A stretch of DNA of 33,435 nt from Priapulus caudatus. Lineage: Eukaryota; Priapulida; Priapulimorpha; Priapulimorphida; Priapulidae. The number at the start of each line of letters is the position of its first letter. The stretch's first letter is position 1. The translations under genes and the position numbers were made by a program. The notes below the pieces were generated by a model. That model was given only the letters and a program-made list of their open reading frames with translations, was not told the origin of the DNA and did not search any database. Below are positions 1-12,467 of the stretch, in pieces. The DNA lies in contig NW_014577122.1 in assembly GCF_000485595.1 (NCBI RefSeq), positions 432,609 to 466,043 on the forward strand. The letters are read 5' to 3'.

Positions 1-569
1 TGATTATGCATGACACGAAGTATTTGCTAGTCTAGTACTGGAGAAATTAGCGTTTGGATGCGCATTGTGAGCCATTTCGTGTATAATGCGTACGCGGACG
101 GCTATCGGCGACTGAGAGATATGCCCGCATGAATTATGGCCTCAAATCCCCGGCAAAATCACTAGCCTAACCACGGCGGCCGGTCGCAGCATCCTTCTAC
201 CGTTGCAACTTTAATCATGCCGTGCGAGACAAAGCGCATATTCTTTAGCAGCGGCAGCGCGGGTCCCGTTTTTATCAAACACGCATCAAATTCCGATCAT
301 GATTGTGCGAAAATGAGCGCGTTTAGATGCAGTGCTTATTTATTCGAAATTTTGGCACACGGGCGTTGATGGATGGTCATTACTAATCGACAACTTAAGT
401 GTGCTGTCAGCTGCGCGCGCCTGATGGATGTCATATTTCTATTCGAGATGTCATTCGGTTGAATATGTGTAGTTTACCGTGTTCTCATCGCCTTCCAATC
501 TGATGGAATTTGCGTGGCGGACGCAAAGTTTGCCCGATTCGTCACGTAGACGCATTTATTACAGTGATA

Positions 570-570
<1 letters not shown>
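1..570. other. Non-coding stretch, nothing recognised
   Basis: Mixed-composition sequence with no long open frame, no RNA gene signature and no repeat that recurs elsewhere in the window. CpG dinucleotides are frequent. Confidence 0.5.

Positions 571-609
<39 letters not shown>
571..609. repeat. (TA)n microsatellite
   Basis: Nearly uninterrupted TA dinucleotide tract of about 39 bp, with one G near its start. Confidence 0.95.
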
Positions 610-611
<2 letters not shown>

Positions 612-1145
612 ATAGTGATATGAGAAGCACCATCAGTAATATAGGTGACAGCACGTAGGCGCAGGACCGTTTTCCGCAATGATTTACGCGCGACATATCA
701 GCGCATGGGGTTACTAAATCTGCAAATCTCTACCTCCACTTTCTCCTCCTCCTCCTCCTCCTCCTCATCCCTCCATCCTACCCTGTCGCACGCCACCTTC
801 CTTCTCCTATTCCACGTGTATCGTGTTGAACCAACCGCGCCATACTCTACAAATAGGTTTCCGCGAATCCGGCACGGGTTTTGTGTTGCCATAGCAATGC
901 AAAAATCAATGCGGTACAGGTAGAATGTCTTCGTCTAAGAGGAACACGCAGAAGACGTAATTTTGCGTGTGCGCGTGACATACTGGAGAATGACGCTGTG
1001 TGTCGTGTCGCTCAGGCGCAGCGTTCTAATTACATTCATCAGTGGTGCGTGCATTAAACAGGTTTATAGATTTAAACTCATGCAGTTAGCTCACTGCACA
1101 CATATGATTAGTGAATAGAATAAGGAAGGAAAGTGGAAGAAGAGT
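610..1145. other. Non-coding stretch with a short (TCC)n tract
   Basis: Apparently unique sequence. A perfect (TCC)n run of eight units lies at about 743-766. The short frames that cross it read serine or glutamate runs and have no recognisable domain. I see no gene. Confidence 0.5.
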
Positions 1146-1205
<60 letters not shown>

Positions 1206-1281
1206 AAGAAATATAAAGTAGTAGTAGAGAGAGAGAGAGAGTCTGAGAGAGAGGGGGGAGAGAGAGAAAGAGAGAAAGAAA
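1146..1281. repeat. Compound (TA)n-(GA)n microsatellite
   Basis: A TA tract of about 20 bp passes directly into a GA tract of about 35 bp. A degraded purine-rich tail with GAAA and GTAGTA interruptions follows. All purines are on the plus strand after 1165. Confidence 0.93.
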
Positions 1282-1914
1282 ACGCTTGCTCTTGCTAATT
1301 CTCTTCTATCATTGTCTCCTGATATTCTTTATGGTGCCTTGACTTTTTGCGGGTCATCTTTTAATGACGATGGCGTGTCTTTGTTTACTTGTTATGGAAA
1401 TCAGTCTCGACGATTTTCTTTGTTACGTATGATGCTAGTCCCCATCATGATCATTGAGAAGTCACACTGTTTCGGCGCGTCATTTACCTCCCGCAGCAAG
1501 GATTCTGTTATTTCTACCGTCCACAAGCACGATCGCATCAATCACCCAAAGTGGCTATTTTTCTGTAAAACGCTCCTAATTGCCCTCAATTTCAGCGCGT
1601 TTTGTTCTGGAAGAAAGGCGAAAAAATCGCGCAGGTGAAATTTGGCTAATTTTCTTGCAAATAGGTTCATTTCGCTCCCCGCCTGCTTATTTGGCATAAT
1701 TTATTATTCCTGCTCGTTGCCAGCATAATTACTCGACAGCGCGCGTGCGGCGTCTTCTTAGTGAATATTGATGATAGAGAGAGTGTTGCTGTCTCCTTTG
1801 TCTTGTCTGTCACCTAGATACCGATGTCGCACCAACGACAGAACACACGCTTACGACACGAATTTAGATACCGCGTCGTTCGTCGCGTAATGATTCTTGG
1901 GTATCTCTGTCGCT
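1282..1914. other. Non-coding stretch, nothing recognised
   Basis: Mixed-composition sequence. A frame of about 108 codons at 1312-1638 has no ATG start (it opens at TTG) and no recognisable domain, so I do not call it a gene. Confidence 0.45.
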
Positions 1915-2050
1915 CCCTCTTTCCGCCTCCCTCCCTCTCTCCATCTGTCTCTCTTTCTCTTTGTCTCTCTGTCTGTCTGTCTCTCTCTCGTTCTCCCTTT
2001 CGCTCTCTCTCTCGCTCTGTCTTTCTCGCTCTCTATCTCTTTTTCTCTCG

Positions 2051-2096
<46 letters not shown>

Positions 2097-2117
2097 TTCT
2101 CTTTTTCTCTCTCTCTG
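1915..2117. repeat. Imperfect (CT)n tract
   Basis: About 200 bp of CT repeats with interspersed CTGT, CGCT and TTTCT variants. It is pyrimidine-rich on the plus strand, the opposite polarity to the GA tract at 2567-2996. Serine/leucine or arginine/glutamate frames across it are spurious. Confidence 0.93.
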
Positions 2118-2566
2118 CCAAATTAGCATTATATTCGCGCCACGGTGGGTGTCATCGCCACGCTACGTGTGTGAGCATCGTTCAATTTTGAGCGCAGTTT
2201 TAATTTGGTCACTTCGCGCTACATAGCTGCTGCAGTGCAGCTGAAATGAATGCTCCTCGATGCGAATATTGAATCACTATATTTCGCCATACAAATGTGA
2301 TTGAATCACGACCGGGGGGATTCACAACGAGAATGATTATGTATGACAGCATTGTTGTCGCAAAGCTCAGTCACTCCATGATTATCTGCTACCCTGGCAG
2401 CGACCGCCTTGTATGTAATCAGCCCCGGCGTTTCCCCCTCCCGTATCATTGATTTCTATTCTTTTTCCTTTTTTTAATTTCGAACGCCGCTTTTTTCGGG
2501 AGCCTCTCTCGACGAGGAGCGCGTCTGTTGAGGGTGCATGGTCTAATGGCGTGTTGATGAGCGAGT
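2118..2566. other. Non-coding stretch, nothing recognised
   Basis: Apparently unique sequence between two low-complexity tracts. It has short T-rich patches near 2460-2490 and no coding or RNA signature. Confidence 0.45.
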
Positions 2567-2613
2567 GAGTGAGAGAGAGAGACAGAGACAGAGACAGAGA
2601 CAGAGACAGAGAC

Positions 2614-2660
<47 letters not shown>
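2567..2660. repeat. (GACAGA)n and (GA)n microsatellite
   Basis: Hexamer GACAGA is repeated about seven times at roughly 2579-2623. It becomes pure GA and leads directly into the 80-bp tandem array. Confidence 0.93.
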
Positions 2661-2667
<7 letters not shown>

Positions 2668-2980
2668 AGTGAGAACGAGAGAGAAAGAGAGAGAGGGAGA
2701 GAGAGAGCGCGAGAGAGCGAGAGAGAAAGATAGAGAGAGAAAGAGAAAGTGAGAACGAGAGAGAAAGAGAGAGAGGGAGAGAGAGAGCGCGAGAGAGCGA
2801 GAGAGAAAGATAGAGAGAGAAAGAGAAAGTGAGAACGAGAGAGAAAGAGAGAGAGGGAGAGAGAGAGCGCGAGAGAGCGAGAGAGAAAGATAGAGAGAGA
2901 AAGAGAAAGTGAGAACGAGAGAGAAAGAGAGAGAGGGAGAGAGAGAGCGCGAGAGAGCGAGAGAGAAAGATAGAGAGAGA
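2661..2980. repeat. Four identical 80-bp tandem units
   Basis: The marker AAGAGAAAGTGAGAACGAGA starts at 2661, 2741, 2821 and 2901, a period of exactly 80 bp. I compared the four units (2661-2740, 2741-2820, 2821-2900, 2901-2980) and found no difference between them. Each unit is purine-rich and carries one GCGCGAGAGAGCG island and one GATAG island. A minus-strand serine/leucine frame of about 184 codons overlaps the array and is a low-complexity artefact. The period is not a multiple of three. Confidence 0.95.
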
Positions 2981-3371
2981 GAGAGAGGGAGAGAGACTCA
3001 CAAAACCTGCTGCCAGTTGCATCATAGAAACACCGAGTCGGCCTCTATACCACCCAGCAGTTCCTGCTATTGTTTTTCGTAACGAGGCTGTCAGCAATCA
3101 GTGGTTAGCGCAATGCCACACCGCATGTTGTCACCGCACACACGTCCGTCAACTTCTTTTGTTTGGCGATGTCCATGTTCGGTTATTAGGAGGGAGCGTA
3201 GACGTCGATATAATAATGTGTAGGCAATAATATGTTTAGACAACACCGTCAGAAAACCTCGCAGCAACACAGACCAAGCGGTCGATCGCACGAAGGTGTC
3301 GGCGTGTGTATTAGCAGCAGCAGCGCGGTCAAGAAACTGTTGATTATATGCACTGCTCGCTCTCTACGCCT
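2981..3371. other. Non-coding stretch, nothing recognised
   Basis: The end of the GA tract (to about 2996) is followed by mixed-composition sequence with no supported gene. Confidence 0.45.
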
Positions 3372-3634
3372 GACATGTACATATACATGTACATGTACAT
3401 GTATAATGTGTAAGAGGACTCCGTATGTGTAGCAGTATTTATAGAAATGCGTCATATCGCAACAAGGATGTGACGAAACTCGTTTTAATAGTATCTTTAG
3501 TACTCAAAAAAGTAAAAAATAATATATATAATATAAAATATAATATATAATATAAAATATTATTTATCCATAAATTCACTAAAAAATACATGTGTCATAA
3601 ATACATGTACATGTACATGTGTCATAAATACATG
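3372..3634. repeat. ACATGT palindromic repeats around an AT-rich patch
   Basis: The self-complementary hexamer ACATGT is tandemly repeated at about 3373-3402 and again at about 3600-3620. In the second cluster a TGTGTCATAAATACATG unit is duplicated on either side. Between them, 3515-3565 is almost pure A/T (TATAATATAAAATA motifs). The clusters could form short cruciforms. No function is evident. Confidence 0.75.
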
Positions 3635-4636
3635 TTCCGAAATTTAATAAGTACCCAGTGGCATCATTTGAGCACAGTTAGGTCATATTTCTATGGATAG
3701 ATGGAGTGGTGGAAATTTTCATAACGGCAGCGCCCAGTGGTTTCAATACAAACACAGCAAGGTGCGTTTTCTTCCATATATTTAACCAGCACACACAAAA
3801 TGTATATGCACGGGGGTTAGTTATAGTTATTATGGTCCTCAACGACCATTTCGGGTGAAGATCGAACGTTAGTTCGCGAAACAAGTATTTTTATTGGTGA
3901 CGTAAAACTCTGTACGGTTGCGCGGTTTTCTAGCATGGCCCGTGTATATAAGCAATTAAGCAGCCTCGCTTCGAATTTGCGGGCAGCGTAAGTGCTACCG
4001 GCTTGCGCTTTTCTACGAGTTTCCGAATTTTTTCGCTAATGGTGGCGGCTAGCAATTTTGTGCAGAATATGTTGTTTTTATTGAGGAAATTTCTTGCACA
4101 GCTGTTAAGACTCTTGGCACTGTAGCTAGAGACAGTATATTGTCGATGCTACGTATAGGTTTATATATAGGCCTATATACCAGCACCATATATCATTGCC
4201 TATTTCTATTATATGGTGTCATGTATACAAGTCCTTTTCTAGGACAGCCAGGTGGTACATCGTGATATATCCTAACCCGTTCTATTTAATATCTGCCTTG
4301 CCCCTACGACAGCGACAGAGAAAGTCCACATTTCCCTCTTCCTAAATGGCACGCGCGCCGTGACGACAAGAAATCTCTTTCCTCGCTTTGTGAAAACCAA
4401 ATTCGATTATTTAGATTGGCTTTTCATCGGCCAGTCGGCGCTTTCACATGCAAAGATGTGCGAGAATAGTGAATGTAAATGTAGAGAAGGCGTGCAAATG
4501 CAGCCTGGGTCAGCGTGTGCAGATCCACTGTTAACGATCTGGCTTGTTTGCGAGCGTCGCGCTACAAGTGAGGTGGTACGTAACGAAAGGCTGTGGACGG
4601 ATCCCTAACCCGCTTCTGTGTGGCAACATGAATTAG
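3635..4636. other. Non-coding stretch with a TATA-like motif
   Basis: No gene is supported. TATATAAG at 3945-3952 is followed by GTAAGT at 3988-3993, which resembles a TATA box and a 5' splice donor but has no coding context. A perfect 16-bp palindrome, TATATAGGCCTATATA, lies at 4164-4179. An 82-codon frame at 4360-4608 shows no known domain and may be chance. Confidence 0.4.
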
Positions 4637-4672
4637 CACACACACACGCACGTACGAACGGACGCACGCACG

Positions 4673-4722
<50 letters not shown>
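4637..4722. repeat. (CA)n / (ACGC)n microsatellite
   Basis: An ACGC-type tract passes into an uninterrupted CA run of about 44 bp. Cysteine/valine frames on the minus strand are produced by the tract. Confidence 0.95.
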
Positions 4723-4724
<2 letters not shown>

Positions 4725-5250
4725 TTGTGGGGCATACCCATTAACATATCTTTTAACGTTTTTTCCAATGTTTTCCGTGTAACTTAAAAACAATGATGTC
4801 AATCGGCCACTCCTGAACACCTATGGCTTGCCGTATGTCTAACAGCACCTTTATAGTTGACGCATCGATGACGTAACGATGGTCCGCTCCATGGAAATAG
4901 GATGACAATCAGCTCATCCGGCAGTCTTTGTCTTCACACGCTTCGTTAAACCGAAAGAAAGCGGCCACCTTAATTTCCTCCATTACGAGAGAATGATGCC
5001 AATTCGTTAAACTCTATGTTCCACCGGCATGATGCAATAGAGAGGACTCGCAATTTACCGTGACATAAAACAAAGGGCCTGATCAGCGAATGCTGTGGAG
5101 ATTGTTTTGATGCCGTCCACCAGGGGAAATCGGGTTTCGCTCTGATTATTTAATAAATGTTCAGATTAACTCTAACCATGTGCAATATTGCATACACGGT
5201 CGTGTGGCTGTTTTTGCTGTCACGTACATACCAGTAAAAAACTTACGAAT
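4723..5250. other. Non-coding stretch, nothing recognised
   Basis: Mixed-composition unique-looking sequence with no supported gene or RNA. Confidence 0.45.
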
Positions 5251-5385
5251 CTGTATGTGTGCTCGTGCGTGCGTATGCGTGCGTGCGTGCGTGTGTGCGT
5301 CCTTGCGCGCGCGCGTGCGTGTGTGGGTGTGGGTGGTGCGTGCGTACGTGCGTGTGTGTGGTGTGTGTGTGTAGTGTGTGTGTCG

Positions 5386-5444
<59 letters not shown>

Positions 5445-5492
5445 TGTGTCTGTGCATGTGTGTGCGGACGTTCGTGTGCGCGCGTACATGTG
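5251..5492. repeat. GT-rich microsatellite
   Basis: An irregular GTGC/GTGT tract contains a pure GT run of about 50 bp near 5389-5440. Long His/Thr or Cys/Val frames through it are spurious. Confidence 0.95.
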
Positions 5493-5580
5493 AGAAGTTT
5501 CTGACTGATGATATTTCCGCCGTGTTGAAAGAGCGTCTACTTATCCAACTATCCATTTCATACGTCCTTCGCTTAGCTTC

Positions 5581-6078
5581 CATTCATCCATCCATCGCAT
5601 CCATCCATCCATTCATCATCATGCCATGCGCATGCCATAATCCCATCCATCCATCCATCTATCCATCACCATTCATCCATTCATCCATCCCATCCATCCA
5701 TGCCATCCATCCAGCCATCCATGCCATCCATAGACCCATCCATCCATCCATCCACCATTCCATCCATCCATGCCCATCCATACCATACCATGCCATCCAT
5801 CCATCCCATGGTCATTCCAGCGGCCGATGCCATGCTATCCATCCATTCATGCTATCGCATTCCATCCACCCATTCATCTATCCAATCCATCCATCCATAC
5901 CATCCATCGCATCCATCCATACATGCCATCCATCCATGCCATCTATCCATCCACATCCTATCCATGCCATACCACCACCATTCATCTATCCATCCATCCA
6001 TCCATCCATCCATTCCATCCATCCATCCATCCATCCATCATCCATCCATGACCATCCATCCCTCCATACCATCCATGT
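5581..6078. repeat. Imperfect (CCAT)n array, about 0.5 kb
   Basis: Tetranucleotide CCAT dominates nearly 500 bp, with frequent one-base indels and substitutions (TTCAT, CCATGCC, CCATAC). Because the indels shift phase, all three frames stay open for long stretches and give 'IHPS' or 'MDGW' proteins. These are not genes. Confidence 0.95.
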
Positions 6079-6116
6079 CCGTCTAATTTATTCGCGTTTT
6101 ATCGCTTCTTGCCGCA

Positions 6117-6280
6117 CTCTCCTCCTCTCTATCTATATCTCTCTCTTTCTCTCTCTCTCCTCTGTCTCTCTCTCTCTCGCTCTCTCTCCCTCTCGGCTCT
6201 CTTCTCTCTCTCCTTCCGCTCATCATCATCTCTGGCTGTCTGCTCGCCCTCTCGTCTCGTCTCCGCCCTCTCTCTCTCTT

Positions 6281-6308
<28 letters not shown>
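6117..6308. repeat. (CT)n tract ending in (TA)n
   Basis: About 160 bp of imperfect CT repeats is followed by a TA run at about 6281-6308. The same junction of a dinucleotide purine/pyrimidine tract and TA is seen, in mirror form, at 1146-1281. Confidence 0.93.
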
Positions 6309-6311
<3 letters not shown>

Positions 6312-6899
6312 AACTCTCTCCTACAGAATTGTTGTGAATGGTTTCACTCATTTCACGTGTTTCGTGATACCGTTCGGCCTTAGTTACAACCTGTAACCTT
6401 AACTCAATAATTATTTCGCTAATTAGTGAAATGGAAAGGAGAATGCCGTACCTTCAGCTTCCGTTCTGGTTGCGCGCTAAAATCGGACACCGTCGTTGGA
6501 CCCTGCCACGGGAAATGCCATCCCTGCTGCATCTTGAGAGCGCTTGCTTCACTCACGGCAATTTGTCGGGGTAAACTTTAGCGCTTGTCCAGCACATTAG
6601 GGGTATGGAAATCGGGTCAACTCCGAGCTTTCATCTGCCGCACCGGTGCGCAGCTCGACAATTAAGCAAACACTTTTGTCGGTAAAGAGATACATCGAAT
6701 GTTTTCCCGGTCGCATCGCGATGTGCGCTCCGAAAGCCTGCGGCCAGGCGGAAGCGTGTGTGAGCGACATCCTTTGTCTGTGTCAAGCGTAAGGTGCGAG
6801 CGAGAGTCTGCGAGCTTGCGCGTACGTGCGTGCGTGTTCCGTGTGCGGGCGAGTTCGTTTACCCTTGCGCGTGCCTGCGTGCGTGAATACATGCGTTTG
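6309..6899. other. Non-coding stretch, nothing recognised
   Basis: Unique-looking sequence leading into the large GT minisatellite. From about 6800 it gradually gains GTGCG motifs, so the minisatellite boundary is diffuse. Confidence 0.45.
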
Positions 6900-8213
<1,314 letters not shown>

Positions 8214-9620
8214 TATCGGCATGCCCCACACCACACAGGACGAATGATTCTCCTGTATTTTTACTCCTGGCGAGGATAGCATCAATTAGTATTCTGTACA
8301 GTAAGATGTCATCACATAGTCACTGATGCAGACGATTCATTGTCAACCTCTGCAATTTGGTTGCGAGAACACGATGAAGTTTTTTGAAGAATTACACCGA
8401 CTCTTGCATTCTGATCAAGGTTTTAACAAGGTCGGACTTATTCAGCCCCCTTTGATCTCCGCGTGCACCCATGCAGTATTAAATCTAACTTGCTCGGAAA
8501 CCTTTTGATCTCTTTATTATTCTGAAAGGGTTGCTTTGCATGGCTGCTTGGAAATGATTTAGCTGTTATTAAGCGAACCTACTGTGCAGCTTAACAGAGG
8601 TTTTGCCGATTTCGACAATGATTATTTTAAGTGAGGTACTTAGCGAGGGTCGTTGTATTCAGAAATTCTTGCGGGAAAATTCGCGAAAGCTACTCACTCG
8701 TGTTTGACTTACGTGTATTTTTTTAGTTTATAACCACAGCAACTAACATGAATTAAAATCTGCTACTACTAAACTATGATTATAGGTAACACATCAAATT
8801 TCTTCCGCCCGTGCCATAAAGATTCGATATGACCCTCTCTTTATAGTCGCATACCGTCTCGTCTTTTACCCTGGCTGCGTTCTCCGCTTAATCCCCAAGT
8901 GACGGTTGTTTGCGACACGCGTTTAACGGTTAGGGTTAGTCAACGTGATTAGTATTAGTATAGTGAAAATCAATTAAGCGCGGTCGGTAGCACCGGACAG
9001 CCCAGCACGAGAGATGCCTGGGCAATATAAGAGCGCGCTTGTCCGTTTCTGATCGGGATTGCGCGCAGAGACTGGCTTCTTTGCCCGCGTTCGGGGATGG
9101 CATGATTAATATAAGCGCTGCGCCCTACCGCTTGCATGTGACGTCTAATTAAGGAGTATGACAGAGAGATATCTCGGACCAAGGCGCTCTCCGAACCACG
9201 CGCTCGCTATATAGTGTGTTCTTCGCTAATCTGCAGGCATTAATAGCTGATGTGGGGTCGTTCTTTGTAATCCGCTCTCTACCTGAATGAAGAGAGATCA
9301 CGTCGCGAGGCGGCCAGGCGCTGACACCACGACCTCTGCCCATCTACCTCGCTAGACTCGGAAACCATCTATCCCTCGCCATCATGCTGACACTGACACC
9401 ACGTGCCTGCATCGTCATCATGCCCGACATCGCCGTTAGATGGCGCCTGCACTTGCCTGGCTTCATACTTGTCCGCGAGGTTAAGCCGTGGACCGTTAAG
9501 CGATAATTCAGGCCATGCTAGTGACAGGCGTACTAATGCTAAACACTAATGCTAACTACTGCGGCACTTGTAGAACTTTTCCGGCTTGGTCTATACGAGG
9601 TAGGCGCGGCAAGGAGATGC
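8214..9620. other. Non-coding stretch, nothing recognised
   Basis: Mixed sequence with no supported gene. A small tandem duplication (CACTAATGCTAA-like) lies at about 9532-9557. The words CTGACACCACG recur near 9322 and 9392. No known domain is visible in short frames at 8326-8508 and 8970-9343. Confidence 0.4.
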
Positions 9621-9760
9621 CCATATTATAACCTGGGTAACCATTATGATAACCTTTAAGCATAATATAACCTATTATAACCTTATATCACTATATTAAC
9701 CTATCATAACCTAATATAGCCTAATATGATTTATTATGACCTATCATGTTTCACCCGCGT
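9621..9760. repeat. Degenerate TATAACCTA-type tandem repeat
   Basis: AT-rich stretch in which variants of ATAACCTATTATAACC recur every 10-14 bp. Unit boundaries are blurred by substitutions. Confidence 0.7.
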
Positions 9761-10904
9761 AGTTCATATAGCGAGCCGTGTGATGCAGGAAGTCACGTGT
9801 GCAGGGATTAGGCTCCCTCTATCCCCCCTTCCCTCCTCCTAACACACCCATAGCCCTGGCGCATCTAGCGCCCCCTGTTAACGGCCTTAGCGCCCCACAG
9901 TGTGGTTATGTAGCGTCGTTGGCTTCCGGAGACTGCAACGTCGCTGCAACGTCGGCTATGCTCGTTTTTAATTACTTTTTATATTATCACGCTTATTTCC
10001 CTCGAAATCTCTGTCTCCAATGCCATGATAAAACCATGAAGAGCAACTACGAGTATAGTCGCATGTTACTAGTTACTGCGCATGCGCGCTCCCGTACAGA
10101 ATACGGGCGGAGGCGATGCTATTGGACTGTTGTATAACCTTCGTATCGTTACCCCGTTGCTATTGGTTCGCTGCGTCGTTACTGAATTGCGTGCTGCGGA
10201 TTGTAGTAATTGTAGCGTGTGGGAGGGGAGGAACTGTCCTCGGGGAAAAAGGTTCGGTTTTCAGTAAGAACTTGCGGCAAATTCTATAACATACACAAAC
10301 ACACCAACACACGCGCACGCACGCACGCACGCACGCACGCACACACAAAGGTCGTCGCTGTGATATCGTGCCACGGCGTCTAGCATTGCAGCAGCTTGTG
10401 CGCATGCGCGATTAAGATTACTACCTGCATGCGTGTACGTTGCGCTACACACCGCTAACGACGCCGCCTATAAGGTTTCTGCCCATTTTCGCGCTCGCAC
10501 GCGCGGTAATATTACACTATTATAACGGCATTACGACATAATCGGATCGGCGGAGGAAAACGAATGTAGGAATGGCGCTCTCGTCACGACAGCGTCGTAA
10601 GATTTCTCTTCGTCAGGGCTTCTCGGGTGTCTGTGTGAGCCTCTCTCTCTGCGCGCATCCCCCGCACGCGAGCGGTGCATCGGCATCGGCATCGGATCCC
10701 GCTCGTCGGGAGATGCGAGCGGTGTGCAGGCAGAGAGCGAAAAGTTTTTGTTTAACAATACCCAGTTAATCGTAATATGACGTCATAGTTAAGCGTGACG
10801 TGTGCTTCTGCGTTTTCGCCACGCAAAAGTCGCCAGTTCCGTAGTTCACAATTACAAACCGCGTCACGTGGTTCGAGTGTCGTCATTCTGCAGACGCGAT
10901 AGAC
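9761..10904. other. Non-coding stretch with ACGC repeat and a CRE palindrome
   Basis: No gene is supported. A short (ACGC)n/(CA)n tract lies at about 10303-10347. TGACGTCA, the full cAMP-response-element palindrome, occurs at 10779-10786; a single occurrence is weak evidence of function. Short frames here have no recognised domain. Confidence 0.4.
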
Positions 10905-10931
10905 ACGCACGCTTTCTATATTTCGTATATA

Positions 10932-12467
10932 TAGTCTTACTGATTACTGGGTTCACATGCAGCGATCCACTACTAAAGCTCCCAGCCTTAGCTATAGATC
11001 CTCTAGAAGCCGACAGTTACCGATACATGGACGTGAAGACATGGCGTGGTGATTCCTATAGGGTAGCTAATCGGTTATTCCCGGTTGGCCTACTCCCATT
11101 TCGCCTACGGCAAAATTCCCATTTTGCCTACAGCAAAATTCCCAGTTGGCCTACACCCATTTCGCCTACTCCCAATTCGCCTACGCTCAAAATCTACCCC
11201 ATTCCCATTTCGTCTACGATCGGTTTGTTCCTTAAATTATCATTTATAAATAATAAAATATGGTTTTGATTGGCATACATAGACTACAGGAGCCAGAAGA
11301 AAACATAGGTACAAATAATGAGTGTCTTAGCCGTGTCTGTGTGAATAGACCAGGTGCATTGCAGCTGCGTAGAGTTCTATGTGAATCATTCATACATTAC
11401 TAGCTAACCAACCTGCACCATTGTACATATATTAATATTCGGTCACTAGGAGTGTTCACCATTATATTGTGAACAGGAGATGTAGGCACCTGCGTCGTTT
11501 TACTGTTTTTATTCGTTGTACGTTAGCACCAAGCTAATTATCAGTAATAATAATTTTCTTAATAAATCCTAAACTTTATTAGAAGTGAAAACGCCACGTC
11601 AGATTTCTATTTCAAAAGGCAGATTCTTAATTCATAGTAATTACTTGGCAACAATTATTGTTTAATTGGGTAAATTGCTCAGTTTTCACTGAGAGATCGA
11701 CGATTGGCATCCCTGCCGATTCCCTCCTCCTCAGTCCCGAATGAGTTGCATGCATGATTTCTCGGGTATGAGGACTGCAGGTGCATCCGTGTCTGACGAT
11801 GCAATAGATTAGCTATTCAACCAAACATTCAAAGATGACACATCCCTGCTCATACTAGACATATTATATACACTGATACATCGTCCTAAATCTGCCGGTT
11901 CTGCTTAAAATAACGGACGCAACATTTAAATATTTGTTGAGGTTTTCCTGCTAAAGGAAACAGTTAATTCAGACCACGTTTAATGTACAACAAACAGTTG
12001 AAAGCAGGAAGTGGGTGCCGCATCGTTAAGATGCATTTGAAGAAGCTAGTATGCATTGTTCACTGGCCACGCCTTCCGACATTGATTCGCCATTTTGAGA
12101 TCTCACTAAGTACTTCGAATGCATCTAGTTAGATTGAAAATGTTTCTAGTTGTCATCCCCTTTTTATATAGTATAATGCATTCTGTTTATTTGAGCATTA
12201 GTCAGACATTGATGTCCTGGTTAGGTATTGGAATGGTTGGGATGTTTTAGTTACCAATTGATGATGCATGATGTGTCTATTCGGTTAGCTTCGCGTTCTA
12301 ACGAGATTGCATTTTCTTGTCATTGTAGCTTCATGCAACGAACCATTGGGAATGTCTAATGGCAACATTCCAGATCTCCATATCACAGCAAGTTCAACAC
12401 ATGATCACGGTAGTGTGGGACCACACAATGCCAGGTAAGAGCTATTGTAATTTTGTTGCTTATGAGA
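10932..12467 (-). repeat. Interspersed repeat S3, copy A (about 1.54 kb)
   Basis: This non-coding element is found three times in the window: here on the minus strand and at 19954-21670 and 31254-32862 on the plus strand. Read on its own strand it begins TCTCATAAGCAAC and ends AGTAATCAGTAAGACTA. Copy A is the shortest (1536 bp) and looks closest to a consensus; the others are longer through scattered extra bases. It has no long open frame and no poly(A). The ends show only a weak inverted similarity (TCTCATA versus TCTTACT). A hairpin GTTCAC...GTGAAC lies at 11454-11474 and a modular 15-bp repeat at 11083-11220. ATTTCGTATATA flanks both ends (10920-10931 and 12468-12479), which could be a target-site duplication or a remnant of the 33-bp tandem array into which it sits. 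I cannot assign it to a transposon class. Confidence 0.75.
11083..11220 (-). repeat. 15-bp/23-bp modular minisatellite inside S3
   Basis: About seven modules ending in CCCA, each built on TTTCGCCTACTCCCA as read on the plus strand. Two modules carry an 8-bp insertion giving GCCTACGGCAAAATTCCCA-type 23-bp versions, and the first base group varies (GTTGG, TTTCG, ATTCG, TTTTG). Corresponding arrays lie in copy B at about 21372-21493 and in copy C at about 32574-32711. Confidence 0.85.

Noticed and set aside
2543-3097. A 184-codon Ser/Leu-rich minus-strand frame
   Set aside because: It is produced by the 80-bp GA-rich tandem units; the period is not a multiple of three.
5378-6337. A 319-codon plus-strand frame with Ile-His-Pro-Ser repeats
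   Set aside because: It joins GT, CCAT and CT microsatellites; period-four repeats with few stops stay open in all frames.
10802-11269. A 155-codon frame crossing the S3 edge
   Set aside because: It lacks an ATG start, crosses the boundary between flank and repeat, and its C-terminal half is the 15-bp modular array.
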